A DNA stretch of 42,199 nt, taken from NCBI GenBank assembly GCA_964537525.1, contig CAZIAB010000003.1, positions 1-42,199 of the forward strand, read 5' to 3'. This document shows, piece by piece, positions 9,547-16,981 of this stretch; position 1 is the first letter of the stretch, and the number at the start of each line of letters is the position of its first letter. This DNA comes from CAYMDJ01 sp964537525. GTDB taxonomy: Archaea > Aenigmatarchaeota > Aenigmatarchaeia > QMZP01. The notes beneath the pieces are model-generated. The model did no database searches and had not been told where the DNA came from. It saw nothing but the letters and a program-made list of their open reading frames with translations. The translations under genes and the position numbers were made by a program.

Positions 9547-10416
9547 TCATTTCAGGATTGGTTTGAGTACCTCGGGGATGGCCGCCATGATGTCCGAGGC
9601 TATCAGTCCCGGGCCAATATTCTTCTTTGTTATGTCCCCTGCCAGGCCGGTCAGGTATGCGCCCGCGCATGCCGCATTGAGCGGAGGGTTGCCCATTGAG
9701 AGGAAGCTTCCACAGAGACCTGAAAGTATGTCACCCGTCCCTCCCCTGGTCATCCAGGGATTTCCGCTCCTGTTGAGGAGGGTTTCCTTTCCGTTGGATA
9801 TCACGTCAACGTGGCCCTTTAGGAGGATTGTCGCGCTGAGAGTTCCGGCGAGTCCCGATGTTTCCTGCTCCCGTTTCTTGAGGTTGGTGCTGGGTTCAGA
9901 GCCGGAAAGGAGGGAGAACTCCTTTGAGTGGGGAGTTAGTATGGAATTCTGCTTTATGATGCCGGGTTTTCCTGAGACAGCGAATATGGCGTCAGCGTCT
10001 ATGACGCAGGGTTTGTCAAGCCGGGAAAGGAAAGCCCTGACAAAGGAGACTGTCTCTTTCCCTCTTCCGAGGCCGCCACCGATGACGACTGCATCAGCCT
10101 GTTTCGCCATCCCCAGGACATGTCTGACGTGCCGGTTGCTGAAGAATTCCCCCTTCAGGGGCTCTGCTATCAGGTCAGGTGAGAAGGAGGCTATGATGTT
10201 TGCCGCGCGCTCGGGTGCGGCAACAGTGACGAGGTCGCAGCCCCCGCGGAGCGCTGCCATGGCAGAGAGCGCGGAGAAGGCAGGTGCGCCCGAATACTTC
10301 AGTGAGCCGCCCACGACGAGGAGCCTTCCAAAGTCTCCCTTGTGGGACCACTCTTTCTTCTTCGGGTAGCAGGATTTCAGCATCTGGCTCGTTACGTATT
10401 TTGGCATTGATATCAC
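9547..10416 (-). CDS. nnrD: ADP-dependent (S)-NAD(P)H-hydrate dehydratase
   Basis: The enzyme repairs damaged NAD(P)H hydrates back to NAD(P)H using ADP. It is a ribokinase-like fold of 289 residues with KGDFGRLLVVGGS near the N-terminus (about 26-38), the internal GGGLGRG, and the catalytic/phosphate-binding GTGD (about 226-229) followed by LSGLCGSFL. In many archaea this domain is fused behind an NnrE epimerase; here it stands alone, and no epimerase is seen in the window. The GTG start at 10416 overlaps the stop of the aldehyde dehydrogenase gene (GTGA), suggesting translational coupling; an ATG at 10407 is the alternative. It is the last gene of a three-gene minus-strand operon whose other members handle aldehydes and acyl-CoA. 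Confidence 0.92.
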   Translation of the reverse strand: MISMPKYVTSQMLKSCYPKKKEWSHKGDFGRLLVVGGSLKYSGAPAFSALSAMAALRGGCDLVTVAAPERAANIIASFSPDLIAEPLKGEFFSNRHVRHVLGMAKQADAVVIGGGLGRGKETVSFVRAFLSRLDKPCVIDADAIFAVSGKPGIIKQNSILTPHSKEFSLLSGSEPSTNLKKREQETSGLAGTLSATILLKGHVDVISNGKETLLNRSGNPWMTRGGTGDILSGLCGSFLSMGNPPLNAACAGAYLTGLAGDITKKNIGPGLIASDIMAAIPEVLKPILK

Positions 10417-11879
10417 TGTCTGACTTCGTCTATCTGGGCCTTCTGGAGACGGTCAGAATAATCGAAATAGACGGTCTTGACCTCAGAGAACTCCTCTATA
10501 CCAAGGATTCCCGCTTCACGGCCATGGCCGGTCTCCTTTACCCCGCCGAAGGGAAGGTGTACCTCTGAGCCTATGGTGCTGGAGTTCACGTAGGTGAGTC
10601 CTGCCTCTATCCTCTGTATGGCGAGGAAGGCGTTCCTCATACTTCTGGTGTATATTGCAGAGCTGAGCCCATATGTGACGGAGTTGGCGTATTCTATTGC
10701 CTCGTCAAGGCTGTTCACTGGTGTTATCGAGAGGGTCGGGCCGAATATCTCCTCCTGGGCAATCCTCATGTCATTATCAACATTGGTGAAGATTGTTGGT
10801 TTGTAGAAGAACCCCTTTCCTGGGAGAGGGGAGCCGCCTGTGAGGAGCCTTGCGCCCTCCTCCTTACCGACCCCGGTGTAGTAATGTATCTTTTCCAGGG
10901 CGCGCCTGTTTATCACAGGACCCACATCGGTTTCTGGCTTCAGCCCGTCACCGAGGCGGAGCTTCCTTGCCTTTCCCACCAGCATCTTCTCGAACCTGTT
11001 CTTTACCTTCCTGTGGATTATCACGCGTGAGGCTGCGGTGCATCTCTGGCCGGTCGTTCCGAAGGCGCCCCATATTACGCCGTCCAGCGCGAGGTCCAGG
11101 TCCGCATCGTCCATTATAATTATCGGGTTCTTTCCCCCGAGCTCGAGGCCGACCTTCTTGATGCCGGCACACCTCATGGTGGAGAGTCCCACGTCCCTGG
11201 AGCCCGTGAAGGATATTCCCCTGACCTTCCTGTGCTTCACTAAGGTTTCCCCGACCGTGCCGCCGGGACCTGTGACCAGGTTTATCACACCAGGCGGGAC
11301 GCCTGCCTTCTCGAACATCTTCACCAGTTCTATCGCGCAGAGCGGCGTGTCAGAGGCGGGTTTCAGTATCATGGTATTGCCGCATATAAGGGCGGGCGCA
11401 ATCTTCCATGCAGGAATCGCCATGGGGAAGTTCCATGGTGTTATCAGGCCGCAGACCCCTATCGGGATTCTGGTAGTCATGCAGAACTTTTCCCTGAGCT
11501 CTGAGGGCGTCGTGGAGCCGAAGAGCCTCCGTCCCTCGCCTGCCATGTATTCTGTTACGTCAATTGCTTCCTGGACGTCTCCCCTCCCCTCGGCTATGAC
11601 CTTGCCCATCTCCATTGTGACGAGCCTCGCCAGCCTCTCCTTGTCCTTCTCCATGAGGATGGCTGCCCTGAGGAGGATGTCCCCTCTCTTTGGGGCAGGG
11701 AGGTTGCTCCATCCCTCCAGCGCCTTCTCGGCGGCATCGACCGCCCTCTCGACGTCGTTGGGCGTCCCGGTCTCGAATTTCCCAATACTCTTTTCCGTTG
11801 CAGGGTTTATGCTCTGGGAATTCTCACCAGAGTCTGATTTCTGCCATTTTCCGCCAATGAGTATTCCATGCGTCTTCAT
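10413..11879 (-). CDS. NAD(P)+-dependent aldehyde dehydrogenase
   Basis: Complete ALDH-superfamily protein (488 residues) oxidising an aldehyde to its carboxylic acid. Visible catalytic features are TPWNFP (Asn150), ILKPA (Lys173), the general-base Glu in LELGGKNP (about 246) and the nucleophile Cys in GQRCTA (about 280). The start at 11879 (MKTHGILIGGKW) is chosen because a strong GGAGGTGAT ribosome-binding site lies just upstream; an in-frame extension to 11966 would run into the preceding gene. The gene begins 4 nt after the end of the acyl-CoA synthetase alpha gene. Substrate cannot be read from sequence; the sub-family resembles succinate-semialdehyde, lactaldehyde or glyceraldehyde dehydrogenases. 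Confidence 0.93.
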   Translation of the reverse strand: MKTHGILIGGKWQKSDSGENSQSINPATEKSIGKFETGTPNDVERAVDAAEKALEGWSNLPAPKRGDILLRAAILMEKDKERLARLVTMEMGKVIAEGRGDVQEAIDVTEYMAGEGRRLFGSTTPSELREKFCMTTRIPIGVCGLITPWNFPMAIPAWKIAPALICGNTMILKPASDTPLCAIELVKMFEKAGVPPGVINLVTGPGGTVGETLVKHRKVRGISFTGSRDVGLSTMRCAGIKKVGLELGGKNPIIIMDDADLDLALDGVIWGAFGTTGQRCTAASRVIIHRKVKNRFEKMLVGKARKLRLGDGLKPETDVGPVINRRALEKIHYYTGVGKEEGARLLTGGSPLPGKGFFYKPTIFTNVDNDMRIAQEEIFGPTLSITPVNSLDEAIEYANSVTYGLSSAIYTRSMRNAFLAIQRIEAGLTYVNSSTIGSEVHLPFGGVKETGHGREAGILGIEEFSEVKTVYFDYSDRLQKAQIDEVRQ

Positions 11880-11883
11880 GTTA

Positions 11884-13242
11884 TCACCTCCCGAAATCAT
11901 ACAGGGCAGCAAGCGCCTTTGCCGCCTTCTCTGGGTAGGAGAATGTCGGCGTCCCGAAGTCCTCAATGCTCTTCTTCAGGACCTCTGTGAACCTTCCTCC
12001 TGCGGCTATGACTATCAGTGGCTTGTCGCATTTTCCTGCAACAGCAGAAACTACGTCCGTTATCTCCGCTGTGAGGGTCGGTATCTGGAAGAGCGTTATG
12101 ACCGCTATCATGTCAACGTTACTGTCCGCTGCGGCTGCCTCCATTGCGAGCCTGTATCTCTCTACCGTTGCGTCTCCCGTGAGGTCAAGCGGGTTCTTGA
12201 TTACAACGTGTGGCGGGTATCTCTTCCTGAGTCCCCCGATTGTTGCCCTGTCCATTTTGGCGAGACGGAGGCCGTTTCCTATTATCCAGTCCGTTGCAAG
12301 GACACCAAAGCCCCCACCGTCGGTTATCACCTGGACGCGGTTTCCTTTTGGCTTTGGCTGGGTAGCGAAGACCCGGGCGAAGTCAAAGAGCTCCTCAAGG
12401 TTCTCCGCTGTTATTATTCCGGACTGCTTCATTGCTGCGTGAAATATCTCATACTCCCCTGCGAGGGAGCCCGTATGAGAAGAGACGGCCGATTTTCCCT
12501 CTGAGGTTATCCCCCCCTTGAGGACTATTATGGGCTTCTTCTTAGAGACCTTCATCGCGATGTCGTAGAATTTCCTTCCCTGCTTTACACCCTCAAAGTA
12601 TGCACATATTACCTTTGTGGTGGGGTCGTTGGCCAGGTGTTCTATCAGGTCTGCCTCGTCAACGTCCATCGCGTTCCCGTAGGAAACGAACTTGGATATC
12701 TTGTAGTTCTTCATTGCCATCCAGTCAAGGACAACAGAGCCCAGTGCACCTGACTGGGATATGAAGGCTATGGTGCCCTCGCCGGGGCGCTCGAGCTTGT
12801 AGCGGGGAAGGAAGAAGGTGTCAACCTCAGAATAGGGGTCAAACACACCGATGCAATTCGGTCCTATAGCCGACATGCCGTATTTCCTGATGATTTTCTG
12901 GCAGTCCTCCTCCAGCGAGGCGTTACCTATCTCCCTGAAGCCGCCGGATATTATTATTACAGCACGGACTCCCTTCCTTCCGCACTCGTCCAGGGCCTTC
13001 GGGACGATGGGAGCTGGGATGCATACGACGGCGAGGTCTATGCTGCCCGGGACCCTGGTCACGGACGGGTATGCCTTGAGTCCGAACATCTCGTCTGCGT
13101 TCGGGTTTATGGGGTATATCTTACCTAAGAATTTCCCCTCTATGAAGTTCCTGAGTATGACGTGCCCCACCTTCTTGGGGTTCCTAGAGGCACCTATGAC
13201 AGCGACTGACTTCGGCTGGAAAAAATAGTCCAGTTTCTTCAT
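11884..13242 (-). CDS. Acetate/acyl-CoA synthetase (ADP-forming), alpha subunit
   Basis: Converts acetyl- or acyl-CoA, ADP and phosphate to the free acid, CoA and ATP, a substrate-level ATP step typical of fermentative archaea. The 452-residue protein has the CoA-binding Rossmann domain at the N-terminus (FFQPKSVAVIGASRNPKKVG, about 7-26), succinyl-CoA-ligase-like domains, and the phosphorylated-His motif SHTGSLAG (His about 256). No ATP-grasp beta domain is present and no beta-subunit gene lies in the window, so the partner must be elsewhere. Start 13242 (MKKLDYFF) is chosen because a TATA-like ATTTTATATT lies about 25 nt upstream, implying a leaderless transcript; the frame is open further upstream but would cross the divergent gene. 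Confidence 0.92.
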   Translation of the reverse strand: MKKLDYFFQPKSVAVIGASRNPKKVGHVILRNFIEGKFLGKIYPINPNADEMFGLKAYPSVTRVPGSIDLAVVCIPAPIVPKALDECGRKGVRAVIIISGGFREIGNASLEEDCQKIIRKYGMSAIGPNCIGVFDPYSEVDTFFLPRYKLERPGEGTIAFISQSGALGSVVLDWMAMKNYKISKFVSYGNAMDVDEADLIEHLANDPTTKVICAYFEGVKQGRKFYDIAMKVSKKKPIIVLKGGITSEGKSAVSSHTGSLAGEYEIFHAAMKQSGIITAENLEELFDFARVFATQPKPKGNRVQVITDGGGFGVLATDWIIGNGLRLAKMDRATIGGLRKRYPPHVVIKNPLDLTGDATVERYRLAMEAAAADSNVDMIAVITLFQIPTLTAEITDVVSAVAGKCDKPLIVIAAGGRFTEVLKKSIEDFGTPTFSYPEKAAKALAALYDFGR

Positions 13243-13274
13243 GGTATTTATTATGGAAAGGCGTAATATAAAAT
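13243..13274. promoter_or_regulatory. Divergent promoter between acyl-CoA synthetase and aminotransferase
   Basis: Only 32 bp separate the two starts. TATA-like sequences occur on both strands: TATTTATTA near 13245 serving the rightward gene, and TATATTACG (reverse strand, about 13261-13273) serving the leftward gene. Each box overlaps the other gene's start region, so the two promoters probably exclude one another. Confidence 0.5.
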
Positions 13275-14441
13275 GTGCTGAGAGGAATAATTTCTGAGCG
13301 GGAGAGGGATTTGCCGGAATCCACGATAGGGCAGATGCTGAAGCTGTGCGCCGAGTCAAAGGATGTGATTTCGCTCGGGCCCGGGGAGCCTGATTTCTCT
13401 TCCCCGCCGAACATAATAAGGGCGGCAAAGAGGGCGCTTGACAAGAAGATGACGCACTATTCTCCGGTAGCGGGAAGGGCCGATTTCAAGGAGGCGGTCA
13501 TTAAGAAGCTGAGGAAGGACAATGGGATAGAGGCGTCTCCTGAGAACATAATAGTTACGTGCGGCTCCACAGAAGCCATTCTCCTAACACTCATTGCGAC
13601 CGTTGACCCTGGGGAGGGGGTGATGGTTCCTGACCCCGGCTTCCTTTCATACACTCCCACTGTGGAGGTCCTGAACGGCATGCCCATAACCATCCCGTTG
13701 GTAGAGGAGGAGGGGTTCCAACTGAATGTGGATGTTATGAAAAAAAGGGTAATAAAGAAGAAGACCAGGGCCATCATAATAAACACGCCCTCGAATCCAA
13801 CCGGAACGGTCTTCAGAAGGAAGGTCCTTGAGGAGGTTGCTGATTTCGCGGTTGAGAATAATCTACTGGTAATATCTGATGAGGCGTATGAGAAGCTGGT
13901 GTACGGGGACGCCAAACACGTTTCCATCGGCTCGCTCAACGGCATGGAGAATTATGTGATGACTATGCAGAGCTTCTCGAAGACGTACGCGATGCCCGGG
14001 TTCCGGCTCGGATACGCGTGCGGCCCCGCGGACATAGTGGGGGCGATGACGAAGCTTCATATATTCTCGTCGCTGTGTGCTCCAACGGTCTCTCAAGTCG
14101 CTGGTATAGAAGCCCTGAGGGGGCCGCAGGGCGCCGTGGAGAGGATGAGGAGGGAGTATGACAGGAGGAGAAGGATGATAGTCAGAAGGTGCAACGAGAT
14201 TCCGGGCATGAGGTGTTCGGAGCCGGAGGGCGCTTTCTACGTGTTTCCCAACACCAAATCGTTTGGGATGAGTTCGTATGATTTTTCAATGAAGCTGTTG
14301 AAGGATGCCCGGGTGGCAACCATACCGGGGACGGAATTCGGCCCGGGCGGTGAGGGTTACATAAGGCTCTCTTATGCAACAGCCTACGGGAAGATTGAGA
14401 AGGCGATGGATAGGATTGAGAGAATGATAAGGAAGAGTTAA
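13275..14441 (+). CDS. Pyridoxal-phosphate class I/II aminotransferase
   Basis: Fold-type I transaminase of 388 residues. Visible are the N-terminal ISLGPGEPDF signature, NPTGT, DEAYE (Asp-202 region, pyridine N contact) and the Schiff-base Lys in SFSKTYAMPGFRLGY (about Lys236), plus the C-terminal Arg in YIRLSYA that binds the substrate carboxylate. The family includes aspartate, alanine and aromatic aminotransferases, so substrate is not certain. The start is taken as GTG 13275 because the family normally begins with a short stretch before (L/I)SER; a TTG at 13311 preceded by GGAGAGGGA is an alternative. Divergent from the acyl-CoA synthetase operon. Confidence 0.92.
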   Translation: MLRGIISERERDLPESTIGQMLKLCAESKDVISLGPGEPDFSSPPNIIRAAKRALDKKMTHYSPVAGRADFKEAVIKKLRKDNGIEASPENIIVTCGSTEAILLTLIATVDPGEGVMVPDPGFLSYTPTVEVLNGMPITIPLVEEEGFQLNVDVMKKRVIKKKTRAIIINTPSNPTGTVFRRKVLEEVADFAVENNLLVISDEAYEKLVYGDAKHVSIGSLNGMENYVMTMQSFSKTYAMPGFRLGYACGPADIVGAMTKLHIFSSLCAPTVSQVAGIEALRGPQGAVERMRREYDRRRRMIVRRCNEIPGMRCSEPEGAFYVFPNTKSFGMSSYDFSMKLLKDARVATIPGTEFGPGGEGYIRLSYATAYGKIEKAMDRIERMIRKS

Positions 14442-14564
14442 TGTTTCTTTCCCGGGGGTTTCTTGAAGAAGCCGGAAGCTCTAGTAAAGAAAGGTTTGTT
14501 AGTAGGATTGAGCGGGCGGTTGGAAAACAATCATAATAAATTTGACCTCATCGAAGTATATATC

Positions 14565-14855
14565 ATGGTGAGATACTACAGGAACACCGTCGTTAATGTA
14601 ATAAGGATATTCCGTTTTCTGAAGCAGGCGCATGAAGAGGACAGGGGCCATCTCACCGTGAGCGAGATAGCTAGGGAGCTGGGAATGCATAAGTGGACAG
14701 TCTCACGGACGCTTGACATATGGATGGGACCCATAGTCGACATGGTCATACCGGAAGAGTTGGAGGACGTCGGCCTGAAGATAAAGTTGGTGTCACTCAA
14801 GAACCCTGATATTAAAGAGGAGCAGGTCGTGAGGATGCTTTCGGTGAGGAATTAG
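14565..14855 (+). CDS. Small winged-helix DNA-binding protein
   Basis: A 96-residue basic protein with a helix-turn-helix in the middle (LTVSEIARELGMHKWTVSRT) followed by a short wing region. The start at 14565 is chosen because a TATA-like ATAATAAATTT lies at about 14533-14543, which places transcription start at the ATG (leaderless); the frame stays open upstream to about 14463. The role is probably transcriptional regulation; the target is unknown. Its stop codon overlaps that of the convergent hjc gene by 4 bp. Confidence 0.8.
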   Translation: MVRYYRNTVVNVIRIFRFLKQAHEEDRGHLTVSEIARELGMHKWTVSRTLDIWMGPIVDMVIPEELEDVGLKIKLVSLKNPDIKEEQVVRMLSVRN

Positions 14856-15214
14856 ACAAAGACCTTTAGGAAGGCCTCCAAACCTATCCAGTTCTCGTCG
14901 TCATACCTTCTGGATTCGGCATCCATCAGGGGGAGGAATCTCCATTGGTTCTTGTTATACCATGCGAGGAATCCCATTGCCTGGGCGGCCTTGCACCACG
15001 ATATGAAGGGGGTTAGTTTGTTCTTGCTGAGGACCGGTTTTTTTGACCACGATTTTATCTCAAAGCAGAGGACCCTCCCCTCCTTTATTGCCACGAGGTC
15101 GGCCGGGGTATGGGTCCCTCCGGAGGAGGCTGCCCTTATACAGGAATATCCCCTGGACGACAGGAACCTGAGCAGTTCCCTCTCCGCACGGTAACCCTTC
15201 GCGTACGTCTTCAT
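14852..15214 (-). CDS. hjc: Holliday junction resolvase Hjc
   Basis: Archaeal structure-specific endonuclease that resolves four-way DNA junctions during recombination and fork restart. The 120-residue length is typical. The PD-(D/E)xK core is visible: KGYRAERELLRFL (Glu11), the SGGTHTPADLVA segment (Asp39), and FEIKSW (Glu52, Lys54). It starts at 15214, divergent from the metallophosphoesterase, with only 84 bp between them. Convergent with the wHTH gene, sharing a 4-bp stop overlap. Its position within 2 kb of the predicted replication origin fits a DNA-maintenance cluster. Confidence 0.92.
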   Translation of the reverse strand: MKTYAKGYRAERELLRFLSSRGYSCIRAASSGGTHTPADLVAIKEGRVLCFEIKSWSKKPVLSKNKLTPFISWCKAAQAMGFLAWYNKNQWRFLPLMDAESRRYDDENWIGLEAFLKVFV

Positions 15215-15298
15215 GATTATAATATGCTTTGGTTGTTTTTAGGGCTTTGGGCAGAAACATATTTAAACAGAAACCGTAATATGAATCCAGTGATCGGT

Positions 15299-15988
15299 AT
15301 GAGGATGCTTGTGATAGCGGATATGCATGGTTATATAGACGAGGTATCGGAATTCTTCAGGAAGATTGATGCCTCCGGGTTTGACCTGATAATATCCCCA
15401 GGGGACTTCACGGACATGTTCAACCAGCCGCCCGGCTTCTCCCAGACGCACATTGCGGACCTTATGCTTCAGAAGCTCATTGCATACAACACCCCGCTCG
15501 TCTGCCTTCCTGGAAACCACGACCCCTATGAAATAATTGGCCTCTTCAGGGAATATGGGGTGAACATCCATGGCAAGCATAAAGAGTTTAAGGGAGAGAA
15601 CTTTATTGGTTGGGGTGGGGCGCTGACGCATTTTGGAACAGCGTTCGAGCCGAGTGAGGAAGAGACAAAGGCCGCCCTGGACACACTCTCGGAAAAGGTT
15701 AGTAAGGGGGGCTTCACCCTCATCCTGCACAACCCGCCCTATGGGACAGATAAGGACCTGACGGTTTCTGGTGAGCACGTTGGCTCAAAGGCGATAAGGG
15801 AATTTATAGACAGGATGCAGCCAAAACTCGTCATATCGGCCCACATACACGAGACAAGGGGCATATCGAAGCTGGGCAATGTGATTTTATTCAACCCCGG
15901 ACCTTTCTATGCGGGGTATTATGGTGTTGTAGAGATTGTTGGGGAAAGCGTAAAATGTGAATGCAAGAAGGTGGATCTCGACATCTAA
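15299..15988 (+). CDS. Calcineurin-like metallophosphoesterase
   Basis: Two-metal phosphoesterase of about 229 residues. All family motifs are present in order: ADMHG (DxH), SPGDFTD (GD), LPGNHD, ILHNPP and SAHIHE (HxH), so the protein should be active. The start at 15299 (MRMLVIADMHG) follows the TATA-like ATATTTAAA at 15259-15267 by the expected spacing; ATGs at 15281 and 15305 are alternatives. Substrate is unknown; homologues act on cyclic nucleotides, phosphodiesters or nucleic acids. The stop overlaps the stop of the convergent HTH regulator by 4 bp. Confidence 0.88.
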   Translation: MRMLVIADMHGYIDEVSEFFRKIDASGFDLIISPGDFTDMFNQPPGFSQTHIADLMLQKLIAYNTPLVCLPGNHDPYEIIGLFREYGVNIHGKHKEFKGENFIGWGGALTHFGTAFEPSEEETKAALDTLSEKVSKGGFTLILHNPPYGTDKDLTVSGEHVGSKAIREFIDRMQPKLVISAHIHETRGISKLGNVILFNPGPFYAGYYGVVEIVGESVKCECKKVDLDI

Positions 15989-16722
15989 TCCTTTGGTTGG
16001 GTTATGTTTTTCAGGTTCGTTATTATCTTGTCAACGGAGTCCATCCTGCAGATTGCCAGGGGTATGTTCTCTACCTCAGCTATTCTCTTCGCAACCTCGT
16101 TGATTGTGTGGAGGCCGTGAACCACCACCAGGCCCGGATGGAGGTTGGTTAGTTTTATCGCAACCATCGGCGTCTTCCCTGTCGAGGTCTTTGTGAAGAT
16201 GAGTGCCCTTTGTGTCGTTATCCCGTACATCTTCACGAGCTCTGTGAAGGGCAGCTCTGTTATTGCCTTGAGAGAATCTATTATAGTGTAGCCATATATT
16301 TCCTTATCTATCCCTCCCCTGACTATAAGTGCGCTGTTCGTGAGCCTGCAGAATTCTTCTATGGGCATGGGTGAGGAGAATTCCTTTATGTCTATTATCG
16401 CACTTGAGACCGTGAGTGGGGAGGATTCCCTGGAAAAGCTCCTCAGGACGTTCCCACCCCTCCCCTCATCTATCTTGAGGAGGGCATTGACGTATTTGTT
16501 GACCATCTTTATGCCAGGCGATCTCCTCCTGCCAGATTCATAATCTGATATTACAGAAGGGGTGATGCCCAACTCGTTTGCGAGGGTCTTCTGTGATATC
16601 TTGAATATGTTCCTCCATTTCTTTATGGCCCTGTCCGAGTTGTCTGTAAGGACAATCTCTCCGACAATGTCCTTGGCGAGTTTCTGTTTGGCAAGAAAAA
16701 ACTCGTCAGTTATGTTATTCAT
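15985..16722 (-). CDS. Archaeal Cro/CI-type HTH transcriptional regulator (COG1709-like)
   Basis: A 245-residue protein with an N-terminal helical segment, a Cro/CI helix-turn-helix (about 50-72, SQKTLANELGITPSVISDYESG), and a conserved C-terminal domain of unknown ligand. Such two-domain archaeal regulators are common and resemble COG1709 members. The start at 16722 is supported by the TATA-like GTTTAAATAC on the reverse strand at about 16742-16752, giving a leaderless transcript. The gene faces away from orc1/cdc6, so its promoter lies inside the origin region next to the outermost ORB-like box; replication-initiator binding may therefore influence its expression (inference). Confidence 0.82.
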   Translation of the reverse strand: MNNITDEFFLAKQKLAKDIVGEIVLTDNSDRAIKKWRNIFKISQKTLANELGITPSVISDYESGRRRSPGIKMVNKYVNALLKIDEGRGGNVLRSFSRESSPLTVSSAIIDIKEFSSPMPIEEFCRLTNSALIVRGGIDKEIYGYTIIDSLKAITELPFTELVKMYGITTQRALIFTKTSTGKTPMVAIKLTNLHPGLVVVHGLHTINEVAKRIAEVENIPLAICRMDSVDKIITNLKNITQPKD

Positions 16723-16775
16723 ATCCGTTTATTGTCAGAGTGGTATTTAAACGTTCTTTTGTTGTTTTGGGACAT

Positions 16776-16796
16776 GACCCATGTTTCGTGTGGAGG
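16776..16796 (-). promoter_or_regulatory. ORB-like initiator box 1
   Basis: On the minus strand it reads CTCCACACGAAACATGGGTC, matching the archaeal ORB pattern (T)TCC-A-n3-GAAAC-n-G-string with one position fewer before the G-run. It is the weakest of the three boxes. Confidence 0.6.
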
Positions 16797-16812
16797 TTCT
16801 TTCCGTCCGCCA

Positions 16813-16837
16813 CACCCCCTCTGTTTCCGGTGGAAAT
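16813..16837 (-). promoter_or_regulatory. ORB initiator box 2
   Basis: On the minus strand it reads TTCCACCGGAAAC followed by AGAGGGGGT, a close match to the euryarchaeal ORB: the near-palindromic mini-ORB core plus the downstream G-string that orients Orc1/Cdc6 binding. Confidence 0.8.
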
Positions 16838-16930
16838 TGGTTTTTTATAAACAAACAAGAAGAAAGATATATAACATTGTTATATTATAATAAATAATTT
16901 TTATATCAAACAAACCTTTTATAAATAACT

Positions 16931-16951
16931 TTCCAATAGAAACAATGGGGT
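16931..16951 (+). promoter_or_regulatory. ORB initiator box 3
   Basis: On the plus strand it reads TTCCAATAGAAAC followed by AATGGGGT. It is opposite in orientation to boxes 1 and 2 and lies on the other side of the AT-rich stretch, just 30 bp before the orc1/cdc6 start, so the initiator probably also represses its own gene. Confidence 0.75.
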
Positions 16952-16981
16952 CAGGGTCTATACTTCGGGTGTGGCGTTTCA

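Larger units (their letters stand above)
16723..16981. other. Predicted replication origin (oriC) next to orc1/cdc6
   Basis: The 259-bp gap between the HTH regulator and orc1/cdc6 contains three ORB-like initiator boxes in inverted arrangement: two on the minus strand to the left (16776-16796 and 16813-16837) and one on the plus strand to the right (16931-16951). They bracket a strongly AT-rich stretch at about 16838-16930 that would serve as the unwinding element. In many archaea the origin lies directly upstream of the initiator gene. CGCCACACCC (16809-16818) is matched by its inverse complement at 16968-16977, adding an outer inverted repeat. Confidence 0.82.

Noticed and set aside
13243..13428. 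N-terminal extension of the acyl-CoA synthetase alpha gene to 13428
   Set aside because: It would cover the divergent aminotransferase start and the promoters; family proteins begin near the residue encoded at 13242.
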